DNA from: Microbacterium stercoris
GTDB lineage: Bacteria > Actinomycetota > Actinomycetes > Actinomycetales > Microbacteriaceae
Direction: 5' to 3'
NCBI RefSeq assembly: GCF_017592545.1
Contig: NZ_JAGFOA010000004.1
Coordinates: 248,001-312,000, forward strand
Length of the DNA stretch: 64,000 nucleotides
Below the pieces are notes generated by a model that made no database searches, was not told where the DNA came from, and worked only from the letters and a program-made list of their open reading frames with translations. The translations under genes were made by a program, and so were the position numbers. Positions 48,912 through 58,186 of this stretch are shown piece by piece (positions within the stretch are counted from its first letter, which is position 1; each line of letters starts with the position of its first letter).

Positions 48912-50129
48912 ATGGCCGGCCCACTGCCCATCGGCGACCCGGCCCCGGCCGACGGCCGCCTGCCGCACGACATCCGGATCCATCCCGATGTCGCCTTCGG
49001 CGTGTATCTTCACGTGCCGTTCTGCCGCGTGCGGTGCGGCTACTGCGACTTCAACACCTACACCTCCAGCGAGCTGCGCGGAGCGCGTCAGGACCAGTAC
49101 GCCGACACGCTGCTGCGCGAAGTGGCGCTGGGGCGCGAGGTGCTCGCGTCGGCCGGCGCGCTCCGTCCGGCGTCCACCGTCTTCTTCGGCGGGGGCACGC
49201 CGACGCTGCTCCCCGCGGGCGACCTCGCCCGCATGCTCGACGGCGTGCGCGAGGCGTTCGGCGTCGCGGAGGGCGCCGAGGTCACGGTCGAGGCGAACCC
49301 GGACACCGTGACGCCGACCGTGGTGCGCGAACTCGCCGCCGCCGGGGTGAATCGCATGTCGATCGGGATGCAGTCGTCGGTGCCGCACGTGCTGGCAGCG
49401 CTCGACCGAACGCACACTCCGGGCAACGTGCGCACCGCCGTCGACGCCGCGCGGGATGCCGGCCTCGACGTCAGCGTCGACCTCATCTACGGCGCGCCGG
49501 GGGAGAGCCTCGGCGACTGGGAGAGCTCGCTCGACGAGGCCCTTTCGCTCGGATCCGACCACATCTCGGCCTACGCGCTGATCATCGAGGATGGCACGAA
49601 GCTCGCCCGTCAGATCAAGCGCGGCGAGGTACCCGCACCGGACGATGACCTCCAGGCCGACATGTACGAGATGGCTGACCAGAAGCTCGCCGCCGCCGGC
49701 TTCGACTGGTACGAGGTGAGCAACTGGTCTCGTGGCGTCGAGCATCGCTCGCGCCACAACCTCGCCTACTGGCGCGGCACCGACTGGTGGGGGTTCGGGC
49801 CCGGTGCCCACAGTCACGTCGGCGGTCTGCGCTGGTGGAACGTGAAGCACCCTGCGGCCTACGCGCAGCGGCTCGCACTCGGGGAATCTCCGGCTGCAGG
49901 ACGCGAGCGGCCGGATCCGGAGGCCCGCGCCCTGGAGCAGGTGCTGCTGGAGAGCCGTATCCGCGAGGGCCTCGCGATCGACGCGCTGGATGCCGGCGCC
50001 CGTCGCGCCGTGGCGGGCCTCGTGGCGGACGGGCTGATCGACGGCGCGTCGGCGATCCGGGGGCGGGTTGTGCTGACGCTTCAGGGGCGTCTGCTCGCCG
50101 ACGCGGTGGTGCGCGCGCTCACGGAGTGA
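48912..50129 (+). CDS. hemW: Radical SAM family heme chaperone HemW
   Basis: A 405-residue radical SAM protein related to HemN, now considered a heme-binding chaperone rather than a coproporphyrinogen oxidase. The 4Fe-4S motif is VPFCRVRCGYC (C38, C42, C45). FFGGGTPTLLP, VEANPDTVT and RMSIGMQSS are typical barrel blocks, and the C-terminal HemN_C domain includes RHNLAYWRGTDWWGFGPGAHSH-like sequence. ATG with GGGAGAG; usual neighbour of lepA and hrcA in actinobacteria. Confidence 0.93.
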   Translation: MAGPLPIGDPAPADGRLPHDIRIHPDVAFGVYLHVPFCRVRCGYCDFNTYTSSELRGARQDQYADTLLREVALGREVLASAGALRPASTVFFGGGTPTLLPAGDLARMLDGVREAFGVAEGAEVTVEANPDTVTPTVVRELAAAGVNRMSIGMQSSVPHVLAALDRTHTPGNVRTAVDAARDAGLDVSVDLIYGAPGESLGDWESSLDEALSLGSDHISAYALIIEDGTKLARQIKRGEVPAPDDDLQADMYEMADQKLAAAGFDWYEVSNWSRGVEHRSRHNLAYWRGTDWWGFGPGAHSHVGGLRWWNVKHPAAYAQRLALGESPAAGRERPDPEARALEQVLLESRIREGLAIDALDAGARRAVAGLVADGLIDGASAIRGRVVLTLQGRLLADAVVRALTE

Positions 50130-50136
50130 TCCTGAG

Positions 50137-50168
50137 TAGAATTGGCACTCAGTACGAGCGAGTGCCAA
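50137..50168 (+). promoter_or_regulatory. hrcA promoter with CIRCE operator
   Basis: TTGGCACTC (50142-50150), nine bases, GAGTGCCAA (50160-50168) is a perfect inverted repeat matching CIRCE (consensus TTAGCACTC-N9-GAGTGCTAA) with one symmetric change. A -10 TAGAAT (50137-50142) overlaps its left end, so HrcA bound here would block its own transcription. Confidence 0.93.
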
Positions 50169-50187
50169 GCGCGATCGGGAGGTGCCC

Positions 50188-51228
50188 ATGGTCACGGAAC
50201 GCGGACTCAAGGTCCTCCGCGCGATCGTGCAGGACTACGTCGACACCCACGAGCCGGTGGGCAGCAAGTCGATCGTCGACCGCCACGCCTTCGGTGTGTC
50301 GGCCGCGACGATCCGCAACGATATGGCGCTTCTGGAGGACGAGGAGCTGATCGCGGCGCCGCACACGTCCTCCGGGCGCGTGCCCACCGACAAGGGCTAT
50401 CGCGTCTTCGTCGACCACCTCGCCGAGCTGCGTCCGCTTTCCACGGCCCAGCGCTCGGCGATCTCGACCTTCCTCGCCGACCCGGCCGATCTCGACGACC
50501 TGCTCTCGCGCACCGTCCGCCTGCTCACACAGCTCACGGGTCAGGTCGCGCTCGTGCAGTATCCGTCGTTCGCCTCGGCGAACGTCACCCACGTCGAGCT
50601 CGTGTGGCTCGACGAGTCCCGTCTGCTCGTCATCATGGTCACCGACAGCGGTCGCGTATCGCAGCGTCTGATGGCCACGCCGGCGGGGGTCGGCGAGGAC
50701 GACGTGCCGCTGCTGCGCGCGCAGATCGCGACGCTGGTGAGCGGGCGATCCGTGCGGTCCGGGGCTGAGCGCATCGAGGCCCTCCGCGGCGCTGCGCCCG
50801 CGGAGCGCGGCCGGATCGACGACGCACTGCTGGCGATCGCGGGCATCGTGGCGGAGGAGCTCGACGAGTTCCGCCAGGACCGCCTCGTGATGGCGGGGGC
50901 GGCGACGCTCGCCAAGCGCGAGCAGGACTTCCGCGGCAGCATCCATCCGCTTCTCGAGGCCATCGAGGAGCAGGTGACGCTGCTGCGGCTGATGTCCGAG
51001 ATGGCGCCCGACGAGAAGGGCCTCTCGGTCTCGATCGGCCGTGAGAACGAGGCGTTCGGTCTCGCGGAGGCCTCGATCGTCGCGAGCGACTACGAGGCGA
51101 CGATCGGGCGGGCGCGGGTGGGCCTGATGGGCCCCACCCGCATGGACTATCCCAGCAATCTGGCCACCGCGCGCGCCGTCGCGCGGTACCTGACCCGGCT
51201 GCTGGACGAGGACGAGAACCGCCGCTGA
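50188..51228 (+). CDS. hrcA: Heat-inducible transcription repressor HrcA
   Basis: A 346-residue repressor of chaperone genes that binds CIRCE and is stabilised by GroEL. An N-terminal winged-helix domain (RGLKVLRAIVQDYVDTHEPVGSKSI onward) leads to a GAF-like dimer domain. The ATG at 50188 with GGGAGG five bases before it is preferred over the GTG two codons upstream. The CIRCE element 20 bases upstream shows autoregulation. It is followed after 71 bases by dnaJ, the usual actinobacterial hrcA-dnaJ pair. Confidence 0.95.
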   Translation: MVTERGLKVLRAIVQDYVDTHEPVGSKSIVDRHAFGVSAATIRNDMALLEDEELIAAPHTSSGRVPTDKGYRVFVDHLAELRPLSTAQRSAISTFLADPADLDDLLSRTVRLLTQLTGQVALVQYPSFASANVTHVELVWLDESRLLVIMVTDSGRVSQRLMATPAGVGEDDVPLLRAQIATLVSGRSVRSGAERIEALRGAAPAERGRIDDALLAIAGIVAEELDEFRQDRLVMAGAATLAKREQDFRGSIHPLLEAIEEQVTLLRLMSEMAPDEKGLSVSIGRENEAFGLAEASIVASDYEATIGRARVGLMGPTRMDYPSNLATARAVARYLTRLLDEDENRR

Positions 51229-51299
51229 GCGGTTCGACATTTCAGAGCGATCCAGGATCGGCGCCCCGAGCGAAGGGCGCGATCCGATGAGAGGCGACT

Positions 51300-52415
51300 G
51301 TGGCTGACCACTACGAGGTGCTGGGCGTGCCGCGCGAAGCGAGCACCGACGACATCAAGAAGGCGTATCGCAAGCTGGCGCGCCAGCTGCATCCGGACGT
51401 GAACCCGAGCGCGGAGGCGTCCGAGCAGTTCAAGCTCGTGACCCACGCGTACGAGGTGCTGAGCGACGACGAGAAGCGGCGCCGGTACGACATGGGCGGC
51501 GACGACAGCATGTTCGGGGGCGCGGCCGGCGGCTTCGGCGGCTTCAGCGACATCTTCGAGACGTTCTTCGGCGCCGGCGGAGGTGCGCGCGGCGGTCGCC
51601 CGCGGTCACGGCGTGAGCGCGGCCAGGACGCCCTGGTGCGCGTCAACCTCGATCTGGGCGACGTGATCTTCGGCGCGCACCGCGACCTCGAGGTCGACAC
51701 GGCCGTGCTCTGCGAGACATGCGAGGGGTCGTGCTGCCAGCCCGGCACCGGCACCGAGCGCTGCGAGATCTGCGGCGGATCGGGCCACGTGCAGCGTCAG
51801 GTGCGCAGCCTGCTCGGCAACGTCGTCACCTCGCAGCCCTGCGGGGCGTGCCAGGGCTACGGCACAACGATCCCGCACCCCTGCACCAGCTGCAACGGCC
51901 AGGGTCGTGTGCGCTCGCGCCGCACGGTGTCGGTCGACATCCCCGCCGGCGTCGAGACGGGTCTGCGTCTGCAGATGCCCGGATCCGGCGAGGTCGGTCC
52001 CGCGGGAGGCCCCAACGGCGACCTCTACCTCGAGGTGCACGTCGCCTCGCACCCTGTCTTCAGCCGCGACGGCGACGACCTGCTCGCGACTCTCGAGGTC
52101 TCGATGCCCGACGCGATCCTGGGCGCGAACGTCACCATCGACGCGCTCGACGGCCCTGTCGACCTGGAGATCCGTCCGGGCGTCCAGGCCGGCGACGTGC
52201 TCACGATCAAGGACCGCGGCATCACGGGGCTGCGCACCGCGAACCGCGGGGACCTCAAGGTCGGCGTGCACGTGGTGACCCCGACCAAGATCGACGCCAA
52301 GACCCGCGCGCTGGTCGAGGAGCTCGCCCAGCGCACGAAGGCGCCGAAGCCCCACCTCGCCGAGTTCCACCAGGGTCTGTTCTCGAAGCTCCGCGACCGC
52401 TTCCGCGCCAGCTGA
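51300..52415 (+). CDS. dnaJ: Chaperone protein DnaJ
   Basis: A 371-residue Hsp40 co-chaperone that stimulates DnaK. J domain residues 3-66 with H31-P32-D33, a Gly/Phe-rich linker (about 75-105), four zinc-binding CxxCxGxx repeats ([32 protein letters not shown]) and the C-terminal peptide-binding domains. The GTG start opens [10 protein letters not shown] directly. This is the hrcA-linked DnaJ, usually the second paralog in actinobacteria. RsmE follows after five bases. Confidence 0.95.
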   Translation: MADHYEVLGVPREASTDDIKKAYRKLARQLHPDVNPSAEASEQFKLVTHAYEVLSDDEKRRRYDMGGDDSMFGGAAGGFGGFSDIFETFFGAGGGARGGRPRSRRERGQDALVRVNLDLGDVIFGAHRDLEVDTAVLCETCEGSCCQPGTGTERCEICGGSGHVQRQVRSLLGNVVTSQPCGACQGYGTTIPHPCTSCNGQGRVRSRRTVSVDIPAGVETGLRLQMPGSGEVGPAGGPNGDLYLEVHVASHPVFSRDGDDLLATLEVSMPDAILGANVTIDALDGPVDLEIRPGVQAGDVLTIKDRGITGLRTANRGDLKVGVHVVTPTKIDAKTRALVEELAQRTKAPKPHLAEFHQGLFSKLRDRFRAS

Positions 52416-52420
52416 TCGCC

Positions 52421-53152
52421 ATGGCCCTGCACTTCATCGACGACACCGCCGGATCCGTCTCCGTCGGCGGCACGCTGACGCTCACGGGCGCCGAGGCGCA
52501 CCATGCCGCCGCCGTTCGTCGCGTGCGCGTCGGTGAGGCCGTGACCGTCACCGACGGTCGCGGAACCTGGCTCGAGGGCGCCTGCGAGAGCGTGGCGCCG
52601 CGCGAGGTGGTCGTGCGGATCAGCGAGCGCCGCACCGAGGACGCCCCGCGCCCGCGGCTGACGCTCGCGCAGGCGCTTGCGAAGGGCGACCGCGACGAGC
52701 TGGCGGTGCAGGCGGCCACCGAGCTCGGTGTCGACGAGATCGTGCCGTGGCAGGCGGCCCGATCCGTGTCGCGCTGGGAGGGGCCGAAGGCGGAGAAGGG
52801 GCGCCAGCGCTGGTCGACCATCGTGCGCGAGGCGGCCAAGCAGGCGCACCGCGCGTGGCTTCCGGAGGTTGTGCCCGTCACGACCACGGGGAGCCTCGCC
52901 GCACGCGCGGCAGCGGAGCGCGTGCTGGTGCTCGAACCGACCGCCGACGTGCGCCTGAGCGCGATCGATCTGACGGGAGAGGCGTCGATCGTGCTCGTGG
53001 TCGGCCCCGAGGGAGGCATCTCCGCCGAGGAGCTCGAGCGCTTCGAGACCGCCGGCGCCCAGCGCGTGAAGCTCGGCGACACCGTGCTGCGCACCTCGAC
53101 GGCCGGACCCGCGGCCCTCGCGCTCGTCAACGCGCGTCTCGGGCGCTGGTGA
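52421..53152 (+). CDS. rsmE: 16S rRNA m3U1498 methyltransferase RsmE
   Basis: A 243-residue SPOUT methyltransferase that methylates U1498 of 16S rRNA with S-adenosylmethionine. An N-terminal PUA-like domain (about 1-75, GAEAHHAAAVRRVRVGE) precedes the knotted catalytic domain. The cofactor-binding knot is VVGPEGGISAEELERF and KLGDTVLRTSTAGPAAL. ATG at 52421 starts five bases after the dnaJ stop, so the two are co-transcribed. Confidence 0.95.
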   Translation: MALHFIDDTAGSVSVGGTLTLTGAEAHHAAAVRRVRVGEAVTVTDGRGTWLEGACESVAPREVVVRISERRTEDAPRPRLTLAQALAKGDRDELAVQAATELGVDEIVPWQAARSVSRWEGPKAEKGRQRWSTIVREAAKQAHRAWLPEVVPVTTTGSLAARAAAERVLVLEPTADVRLSAIDLTGEASIVLVVGPEGGISAEELERFETAGAQRVKLGDTVLRTSTAGPAALALVNARLGRW

Positions 53153-53164
53153 CGGTGCGCGCCA

Positions 53165-53170
53165 TAGACT
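53165..53170 (+). promoter_or_regulatory. -10 box of leaderless promoter (HIT-phoH-ybeY)
   Basis: TAGACT ends seven bases before the HIT gene ATG. Confidence 0.5.
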
Positions 53171-53177
53171 GGACGGC

Positions 53178-53528
53178 ATGAGCGAACCCTCGATCTTCAC
53201 GCGCATCCTGCAGGGCGAGATCCCCGCCACGATCGTCGCCGAGACCGAGCGGGTGTTCGCCATCCAGGACATCGCACCTCAGGCGAAGGTGCACCTGCTC
53301 GTCATCCCGAAGACGCCGTACCGCGACGTGCCCGAGCTGGCCGCCGCAGACCCTGCGCTGCTGGCCGAGATGGTGCAGGTGGCGAGTGAGCTGGCCGCCG
53401 AGCACGCGGACGGCGATTTCCGGCTGCTGTTCAACACCGGATCGGGCGCGGGCCAGACCGTGTTCCATGTACACGCCCATGTGCTCGCCGGTGGCGACTT
53501 GGGAGAGAAGAGCCTTGTCGGTGCCTGA
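53178..53528 (+). CDS. Histidine triad (HIT) nucleotide-binding protein
   Basis: A 116-residue HINT-type phosphoramidase, hydrolysing adenosine phosphoramidates. The opening SIFTRILQGEIPA and the triad HVHAHVL near residues 98-104 are diagnostic. Its last eight bases overlap the GTG start proposed for phoH. The -10 box at 53165 indicates a leaderless start; read-through from rsmE is also possible. Confidence 0.94.
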   Translation: MSEPSIFTRILQGEIPATIVAETERVFAIQDIAPQAKVHLLVIPKTPYRDVPELAAADPALLAEMVQVASELAAEHADGDFRLLFNTGSGAGQTVFHVHAHVLAGGDLGEKSLVGA

Positions 53529-54624
53529 CTCCGAGAGCAATTCGCCCGAAGGCGAGCTGGTCACCCAGACCGTGACAGCCGATGGTGTGGCCATGGTGCA
53601 GCTCCTCGGTCCGCAGGACCGCCTGCTGCGGATGGTCGAGAGCGCGCATCCCGACGTCGACGTCCACGTGCGAGGCAACGAGATCACGCTGCGCGGCCCG
53701 GGCGAGCAGGTTCGCGCCGCTCGCGCCCTCGTCGACGAACTGCTGCAGATGACGAAGGCCGGCCACGCGCTGGGCCCGTCCGACGTGCAGGCCTCCGCGC
53801 GGATGCTGCGCGATGAGGGCGGTCCCCGGCCCAGCGAGGTCATGGGGGAGGCGATCCTGTCCAGCAAGGGCAAGGTCATCCGCCCCAAGACCGCCGGGCA
53901 GAAGGAGTACGTCGACGCGATCGACGAGAACACCATCGTGTTCGGCATCGGCCCGGCCGGAACCGGCAAGACCTACCTGGCGATGGCCAAGGCGGTGCAG
54001 GCTCTTCAACGGCGCGAGGTCGACCGCATCATCCTCACGCGTCCTGCGGTCGAGGCGGGGGAGCGCTTGGGATTCCTTCCGGGAACACTCACGGACAAGA
54101 TCGATCCCTACCTGCGTCCGCTGTACGACGCGCTGAACGAGATGATGGATCCGGAGATCGTCCCCAAGCTCATGGCGACGGGCACGATCGAAGTGGCGCC
54201 GCTCGCCTACATGCGTGGGCGCACGCTGAACAACTCGTTCGTGGTGCTCGATGAGGCGCAGAACACGACTCCCGAGCAGATGAAGATGTTCCTCACCCGT
54301 CTCGGATTCGGCACGCGGATGGTCGTCACCGGCGACATCACGCAGGTCGATCTCCCGCAGGGCGCATCGGGTCTTCGCCTCGTGACGCGCGTGCTCGACG
54401 GCATCGACGACATCCACTTCTCCCGACTCACCAGCGACGACGTCGTGCGTCACTCCCTGGTCGGGCGGATCGTCGACGCCTACAGCGAATACGACGAGAA
54501 GCGCATGGCCGCGCGTCACGAGCGCGACGAGGCCGCCGAGTTTGCCAACCGGGCCGAGCGGCGCGCCGCCGCTCCGCGACCGAACGGCCCCCGAGACCGC
54601 ATGCCCAAGCGAGGACGATCGTGA
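53521..54624 (+). CDS. phoH: PhoH family ATPase
   Basis: A 367-residue ATPase related to the N-terminal half of superfamily I helicases and associated with RNA metabolism. A KH-like N-terminal region (about 15-80) is followed by Walker A GPAGTGKTYLAM and Walker B SFVVLDEAQN. RPAVEAGERLGFLPGTL is a family block. The start is uncertain: GTG 53521 (8-base overlap with HIT) or TTG 53515, which has the better-spaced GGGAGAG. Its stop overlaps the ybeY GTG (GTGA). Confidence 0.93.
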   Translation: MPDSESNSPEGELVTQTVTADGVAMVQLLGPQDRLLRMVESAHPDVDVHVRGNEITLRGPGEQVRAARALVDELLQMTKAGHALGPSDVQASARMLRDEGGPRPSEVMGEAILSSKGKVIRPKTAGQKEYVDAIDENTIVFGIGPAGTGKTYLAMAKAVQALQRREVDRIILTRPAVEAGERLGFLPGTLTDKIDPYLRPLYDALNEMMDPEIVPKLMATGTIEVAPLAYMRGRTLNNSFVVLDEAQNTTPEQMKMFLTRLGFGTRMVVTGDITQVDLPQGASGLRLVTRVLDGIDDIHFSRLTSDDVVRHSLVGRIVDAYSEYDEKRMAARHERDEAAEFANRAERRAAAPRPNGPRDRMPKRGRS

Positions 54625-55085
54625 TCGAGATCAACAACGAGTCCGCCGTCGACATCGACGAGACGGTGCTGCTGCGGCTGACCCAGCACAATCTGGCCGC
54701 GCTGAACGTGTCGCCGGACGCCGATGTCGCCATCGTGCTCGTGGACGAGGGCGCCATGGAGCAGCTCCACCTGCAGTGGATGGATGAGCCCGGCCCGACC
54801 GACGTCCTGAGCTTCCCCATGGATGAGCTGCGCCCAGGCACGGAGGATCAGCCGACGCCCGCGGGCCTGCTCGGCGACATCGTGCTGTGCCCGCAGGTCG
54901 CCGAGTCGCAGGCCGAGACGGCCGGCCACTCCACCCAGGACGAGCTGATCCTGCTGACCACGCACGGTCTGCTGCACCTGCTCGGATACGACCATGCCGA
55001 GCCCGAGGACGAGCGCGAGATGTTCGCCCTGCAGAAGGAGCTCATCGCCGCGTTCGCCGCCGCGGAGCGCCGCCGGGGAGCGTGA
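54621..55085 (+). CDS. ybeY: Endoribonuclease YbeY
   Basis: A 154-residue metal-dependent RNase for 16S rRNA 3'-end maturation and ribosome quality control. The zinc-binding motif is HGLLHLLGYDH; TDVLSFPMDE is the second conserved block. The GTG start overlaps the phoH stop, which implies coupling. phoH-ybeY-CBS protein-era is a conserved series. Confidence 0.95.
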   Translation: MIEINNESAVDIDETVLLRLTQHNLAALNVSPDADVAIVLVDEGAMEQLHLQWMDEPGPTDVLSFPMDELRPGTEDQPTPAGLLGDIVLCPQVAESQAETAGHSTQDELILLTTHGLLHLLGYDHAEPEDEREMFALQKELIAAFAAAERRRGA

Positions 55086-55092
55086 GGGCGGC

Positions 55093-56523
55093 ATGACCGA
55101 GTCCGCCCTGCTGGCCCCGGTCCTGCTGCTGTGCGGGGCCCTCGTCCTCGTGCTGTTCGCGGGTCTGATGTCCGCCGTCGACGCCGCGCTCGGGGTGAGC
55201 TCGCGAGGTGATCTCGTCGAGCTGGCGACCGAGGGCCGTTCGACGCGGTCGCTCGCACGCATCGCCGCCGATCCCGATCGGCACGGCGCCGTCGTCGTGT
55301 TCGTGCGCGTGCTCGCGGAGATGACCGCCGCCGTGCTCGTGACGGCCGCGTTCACGGTGCTGTTCGCCAACGTGTGGTGGGCGATCGTGTGCGCCGCGCT
55401 GGTGATGGCCGGCGTCGACTACGTCGCCGTCGCCTCGAGCCCCGCCACCTATGGACGCCGCTACGCCGAAAAGCTTCTGCCGTTCGCGGCCCCCGTGGTG
55501 CGTGGGCTGTGCCTCGTGCTCGGCCCCGTCGCATACGGTCTTGCGCGCTTCGGTCGACGCCTGACGCCGGGAGGAGGGCGGCGCAGCTTCGAGTCTGAGG
55601 AGCAGCTGCTCAGCATCGTCGACGAGGCCGTATCGAACGCCGTCATCGAGGCCGATGACCGCGAGCTCATCCACTCGGTCTTCGACTTCACGGATCAGGT
55701 GGTGCGGGCCGTCATGGTGCCGCGCACCGAGATGGTCACGGTCGACGCGGATGCGAGCATGAGCGAGGCGCTGCGCCTCTTCCTCGACCGGGGCATCTCG
55801 CGAATGCCGGTGGTGGACGGCGAGGTGGACGACATCATCGGCGTGCTGTATCTGAAGGACGTGGTGCAGTTCCGCTTCCGCGAGGGCGTCACAGAGCCGA
55901 ACGTGGGCATCCGCGTGATCGCCCGCCCGGCGGTCTTCGTGCCCGAGCAGATGCGCGCCGAGACCCTGCTGCAGCAGATGAAGCGCGACGCGGTGCACGT
56001 GTGCCTCGTGGTGGACGAGTACGGCGGCATCGCCGGACTCGTGACCCTCGAGGACCTCATCGAGGAGCTGGTCGGCGAGATCGCCGATGAGTACGACACG
56101 CCCTCGAAGGAGATCGTGGAGCTCACGGATGGCCGCTACCGCGTCAGCGCGCGCCTGTCGCTGGACGAGGTGGGCGAGTTGTTCGGCGTCGAGCTCGAAG
56201 ACGACGACGTCGACTCCATCGGCGGACTGCTCGGCAAGACCCTGGGGCGTGTGCCGCAGCCGGGCGACGTCGCCGAGGCGTCGGGGATCGTGCTCACCGG
56301 CGGCACGTCGCGAGGGCGCGGGCGCGGCATCGCGACGGTGTTCGTCGAGCGCAGCGACGCTCTTCTGGCCGTCGAGGAGGCGTTCGCCGAGTTCCAGCCG
56401 CGTACGGGCGAGATCCCGGTGACGAAGGATCCGGACGTGCGGCGGGCCCCCGCCAAGAAGAGGCCCCGCGACCCGCGAAGCGGCGCGACGGGGAAGAGCA
56501 CCAAGGAGAAGGAAGAGCGATGA
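55093..56523 (+). CDS. CNNM/CorC-type membrane protein with CBS domains (hemolysin family)
   Basis: A 476-residue protein. About four N-terminal helices form the DUF21/CNNM transmembrane domain (residues 5-160). A CBS pair follows (about 205-330: VMVPRTEMVTVDADAS; DEYGGIAGLVTLEDLIEELVGEI), then a CorC_HlyC domain (about 345-430) and a basic Lys/Arg-rich tail (440-476). Relatives take part in magnesium efflux. ATG at 55093 starts seven bases after ybeY, and the stop overlaps era (ATGA). Confidence 0.92.
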   Translation: MTESALLAPVLLLCGALVLVLFAGLMSAVDAALGVSSRGDLVELATEGRSTRSLARIAADPDRHGAVVVFVRVLAEMTAAVLVTAAFTVLFANVWWAIVCAALVMAGVDYVAVASSPATYGRRYAEKLLPFAAPVVRGLCLVLGPVAYGLARFGRRLTPGGGRRSFESEEQLLSIVDEAVSNAVIEADDRELIHSVFDFTDQVVRAVMVPRTEMVTVDADASMSEALRLFLDRGISRMPVVDGEVDDIIGVLYLKDVVQFRFREGVTEPNVGIRVIARPAVFVPEQMRAETLLQQMKRDAVHVCLVVDEYGGIAGLVTLEDLIEELVGEIADEYDTPSKEIVELTDGRYRVSARLSLDEVGELFGVELEDDDVDSIGGLLGKTLGRVPQPGDVAEASGIVLTGGTSRGRGRGIATVFVERSDALLAVEEAFAEFQPRTGEIPVTKDPDVRRAPAKKRPRDPRSGATGKSTKEKEER

Positions 56524-57428
56524 CCGAGACGCAGAGCGAGGGCCGTTCGGGCTTCGTCACCTTCGTGGGCCGCCCGAACGTCGGGAAGTCGACGCTGACC
56601 AATGCCCTGGTGGGCGAGAAGGTCGCGATCACCAGCGACAAGCCGCAGACCACCCGGCGGGCGATCCGCGGCATCCTGAACCGGCCGGGAGGCCAGCTCG
56701 TGATCGTCGACACGCCGGGTCTCCACAAGCCGCGCACGCTGCTCGGACAGCGCCTGAACGATCTCGTCGAGCAGGTGCTCGGCGACGTCGACGTGATCGC
56801 GTTCTGTGCGCCCGCGACCGAGAAGGTGGGGCCGGGTGACCGCCGGATCGCCGAGTCCCTCGACGGCTACGGGCGTGCGAAGAAGGTGGCGATCGTCACG
56901 AAGACCGACGCCGCGACGTCGGATCAGATCATGGAGCGCCTCATCGAGGTGAACGCGCTCCGCGAGGACTGGGCTGCGGTGATCCCGCTCTCCTCGCTCA
57001 CGGGCGACCAGCTCGAGGTGCTCAGCGACGAGCTGCTGCAGCTGATGCCCGTCGGCCCCGCGCTCTATGAGGAGGGCGTCGTCACCGACGAGAGCACGGA
57101 GGATCGCGTCGCCGAGATCATCCGCGAGGCCGCCCTGGAGGGCGTGCGCGACGAGCTGCCGCACTCGATCGCGGTGACGATCGACGAGATCAACGCGCGC
57201 GAGGACCGCGACGACCTGACCGACATCCATGCGAGCATCGTGGTCGAGCGGGACAGTCAGAAGGCGATCATCATCGGTCGCGGCGGCTCGCGCCTTCGCG
57301 ATGTGGGAGCGCGAGCGCGTGCCCAGATCGAACCGCTGATCGGCACGAAGGTCTTCCTCAAGCTGCACGTGCGCGTCGCCAAGGAGTGGCAGCGCGACCC
57401 GAAGCAGCTGGGGCGCCTGGGCTTCTGA
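56520..57428 (+). CDS. era: GTPase Era
   Basis: A 302-residue 16S rRNA-binding GTPase for 30S assembly. G1 GRPNVGKST, G3 DTPGLHKP and G4 TKTDA; the KH domain near the C-terminus includes KAIIIGRGGSRLRDVGARAR. Last gene of the phoH-ybeY-CBS-era chain. Its stop lies in a short palindrome shared with the convergent lipoprotein gene. Confidence 0.96.
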   Translation: MTETQSEGRSGFVTFVGRPNVGKSTLTNALVGEKVAITSDKPQTTRRAIRGILNRPGGQLVIVDTPGLHKPRTLLGQRLNDLVEQVLGDVDVIAFCAPATEKVGPGDRRIAESLDGYGRAKKVAIVTKTDAATSDQIMERLIEVNALREDWAAVIPLSSLTGDQLEVLSDELLQLMPVGPALYEEGVVTDESTEDRVAEIIREAALEGVRDELPHSIAVTIDEINAREDRDDLTDIHASIVVERDSQKAIIIGRGGSRLRDVGARARAQIEPLIGTKVFLKLHVRVAKEWQRDPKQLGRLGF

Positions 57429-57441
57429 CCCGGGGTCAGAA
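57423..57441. terminator. Palindrome spanning two convergent stop codons
   Basis: TTCTGACCC (57423-57431), one base, GGGTCAGAA (57433-57441). It contains the TGA of era and the TCA (stop) of the lipoprotein gene. With a single central base it is a poor RNA hairpin, so its role as a terminator is doubtful. Confidence 0.3.
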
Positions 57442-58068
57442 CTGCCGCAGCGCCGACTGGACGATGACCACATCGTCGCCGAACTCGGCGTCGGCGGCGT
57501 CCTGCAGGGTGCCGTCATCCCAGCGCACCTGGATCCAGAGGTAGCCGCGCTCCGGCCAGCTGCTCAGCAGGTCCGGGCCGAGGCGAGTCAGCAGCTCATC
57601 CTGGATCTCGATCAGCGTCGATTCGGAGGTGTGGCCTGGCTCGCCGTCTGTCGGATCCTCCGGGCGCATCGGATCGTAGAGCGCGAGCAGGATGGCGGGC
57701 TGCGTCACCGTGAACGTCGAGCCGTCGAACGTGCCGGTGACGGCGTAGGCGCCCCAGGTGATGGCCGCGGCGCTCTCCTCGCCATCGACCTCCTCCCAGT
57801 TCCAGCCCTCGAGCGGGATGCCGCTGCACTGCGGCGGGTAGGACTCGGCGATCGCCCCGAGGCACAGCTCGACGGAGCCGTCCTTGTCCAGGACAGTGCC
57901 CTGCGCGGTGACCTCGCCCTCGGGCGGCGCCGGCTCGACGTCGCCGAGCCGAGGTGCACTCGCTGTCGGTGCGGCCGCGGGCCCATCGGCGCGCGGGGTC
58001 GCACATCCGGCGAGGGAGATCGTGGCGGCCGCGAGCAGAAGCGCGGCGATGCGGATCCGGTTGCTCAT
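57436..58068 (-). CDS. Putative lipoprotein of unknown function
   Basis: A 210-residue exported lipoprotein. The signal sequence NRIRIAALLLAAATISLAGC has lipobox SLAGC (C22), then an Ala/Pro-rich linker. The mature part has two cysteines (ELCLGAI, PPQCSGIPL) that could form a disulfide, and ends VVIVQSALRQF. No family recognised. I chose the ATG at 58068 over one five codons earlier because GACACT (complement of 58076-58081) ends seven bases before it, the leaderless geometry seen elsewhere here. Confidence 0.72.
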   Translation of the reverse strand: MSNRIRIAALLLAAATISLAGCATPRADGPAAAPTASAPRLGDVEPAPPEGEVTAQGTVLDKDGSVELCLGAIAESYPPQCSGIPLEGWNWEEVDGEESAAAITWGAYAVTGTFDGSTFTVTQPAILLALYDPMRPEDPTDGEPGHTSESTLIEIQDELLTRLGPDLLSSWPERGYLWIQVRWDDGTLQDAADAEFGDDVVIVQSALRQF

Positions 58069-58174
58069 ATCTGAGAGTGTCACGGCCCATCAGATCGTCT
58101 CAGATGAGCATCCTGCTCACTCAGATCGGCCGCAGGCCCGGGTCAGCAGCTTCGCGACCGCGCATTCTGCGTGC

Positions 58175-58180
58175 TAATCT
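58175..58180 (+). promoter_or_regulatory. -10 box of the leuA leader transcript
   Basis: TAATCT ends six bases before the ATG of the leucine leader peptide, so the mRNA probably begins at that ATG. Confidence 0.6.
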
Positions 58181-58186
58181 TGCGAC

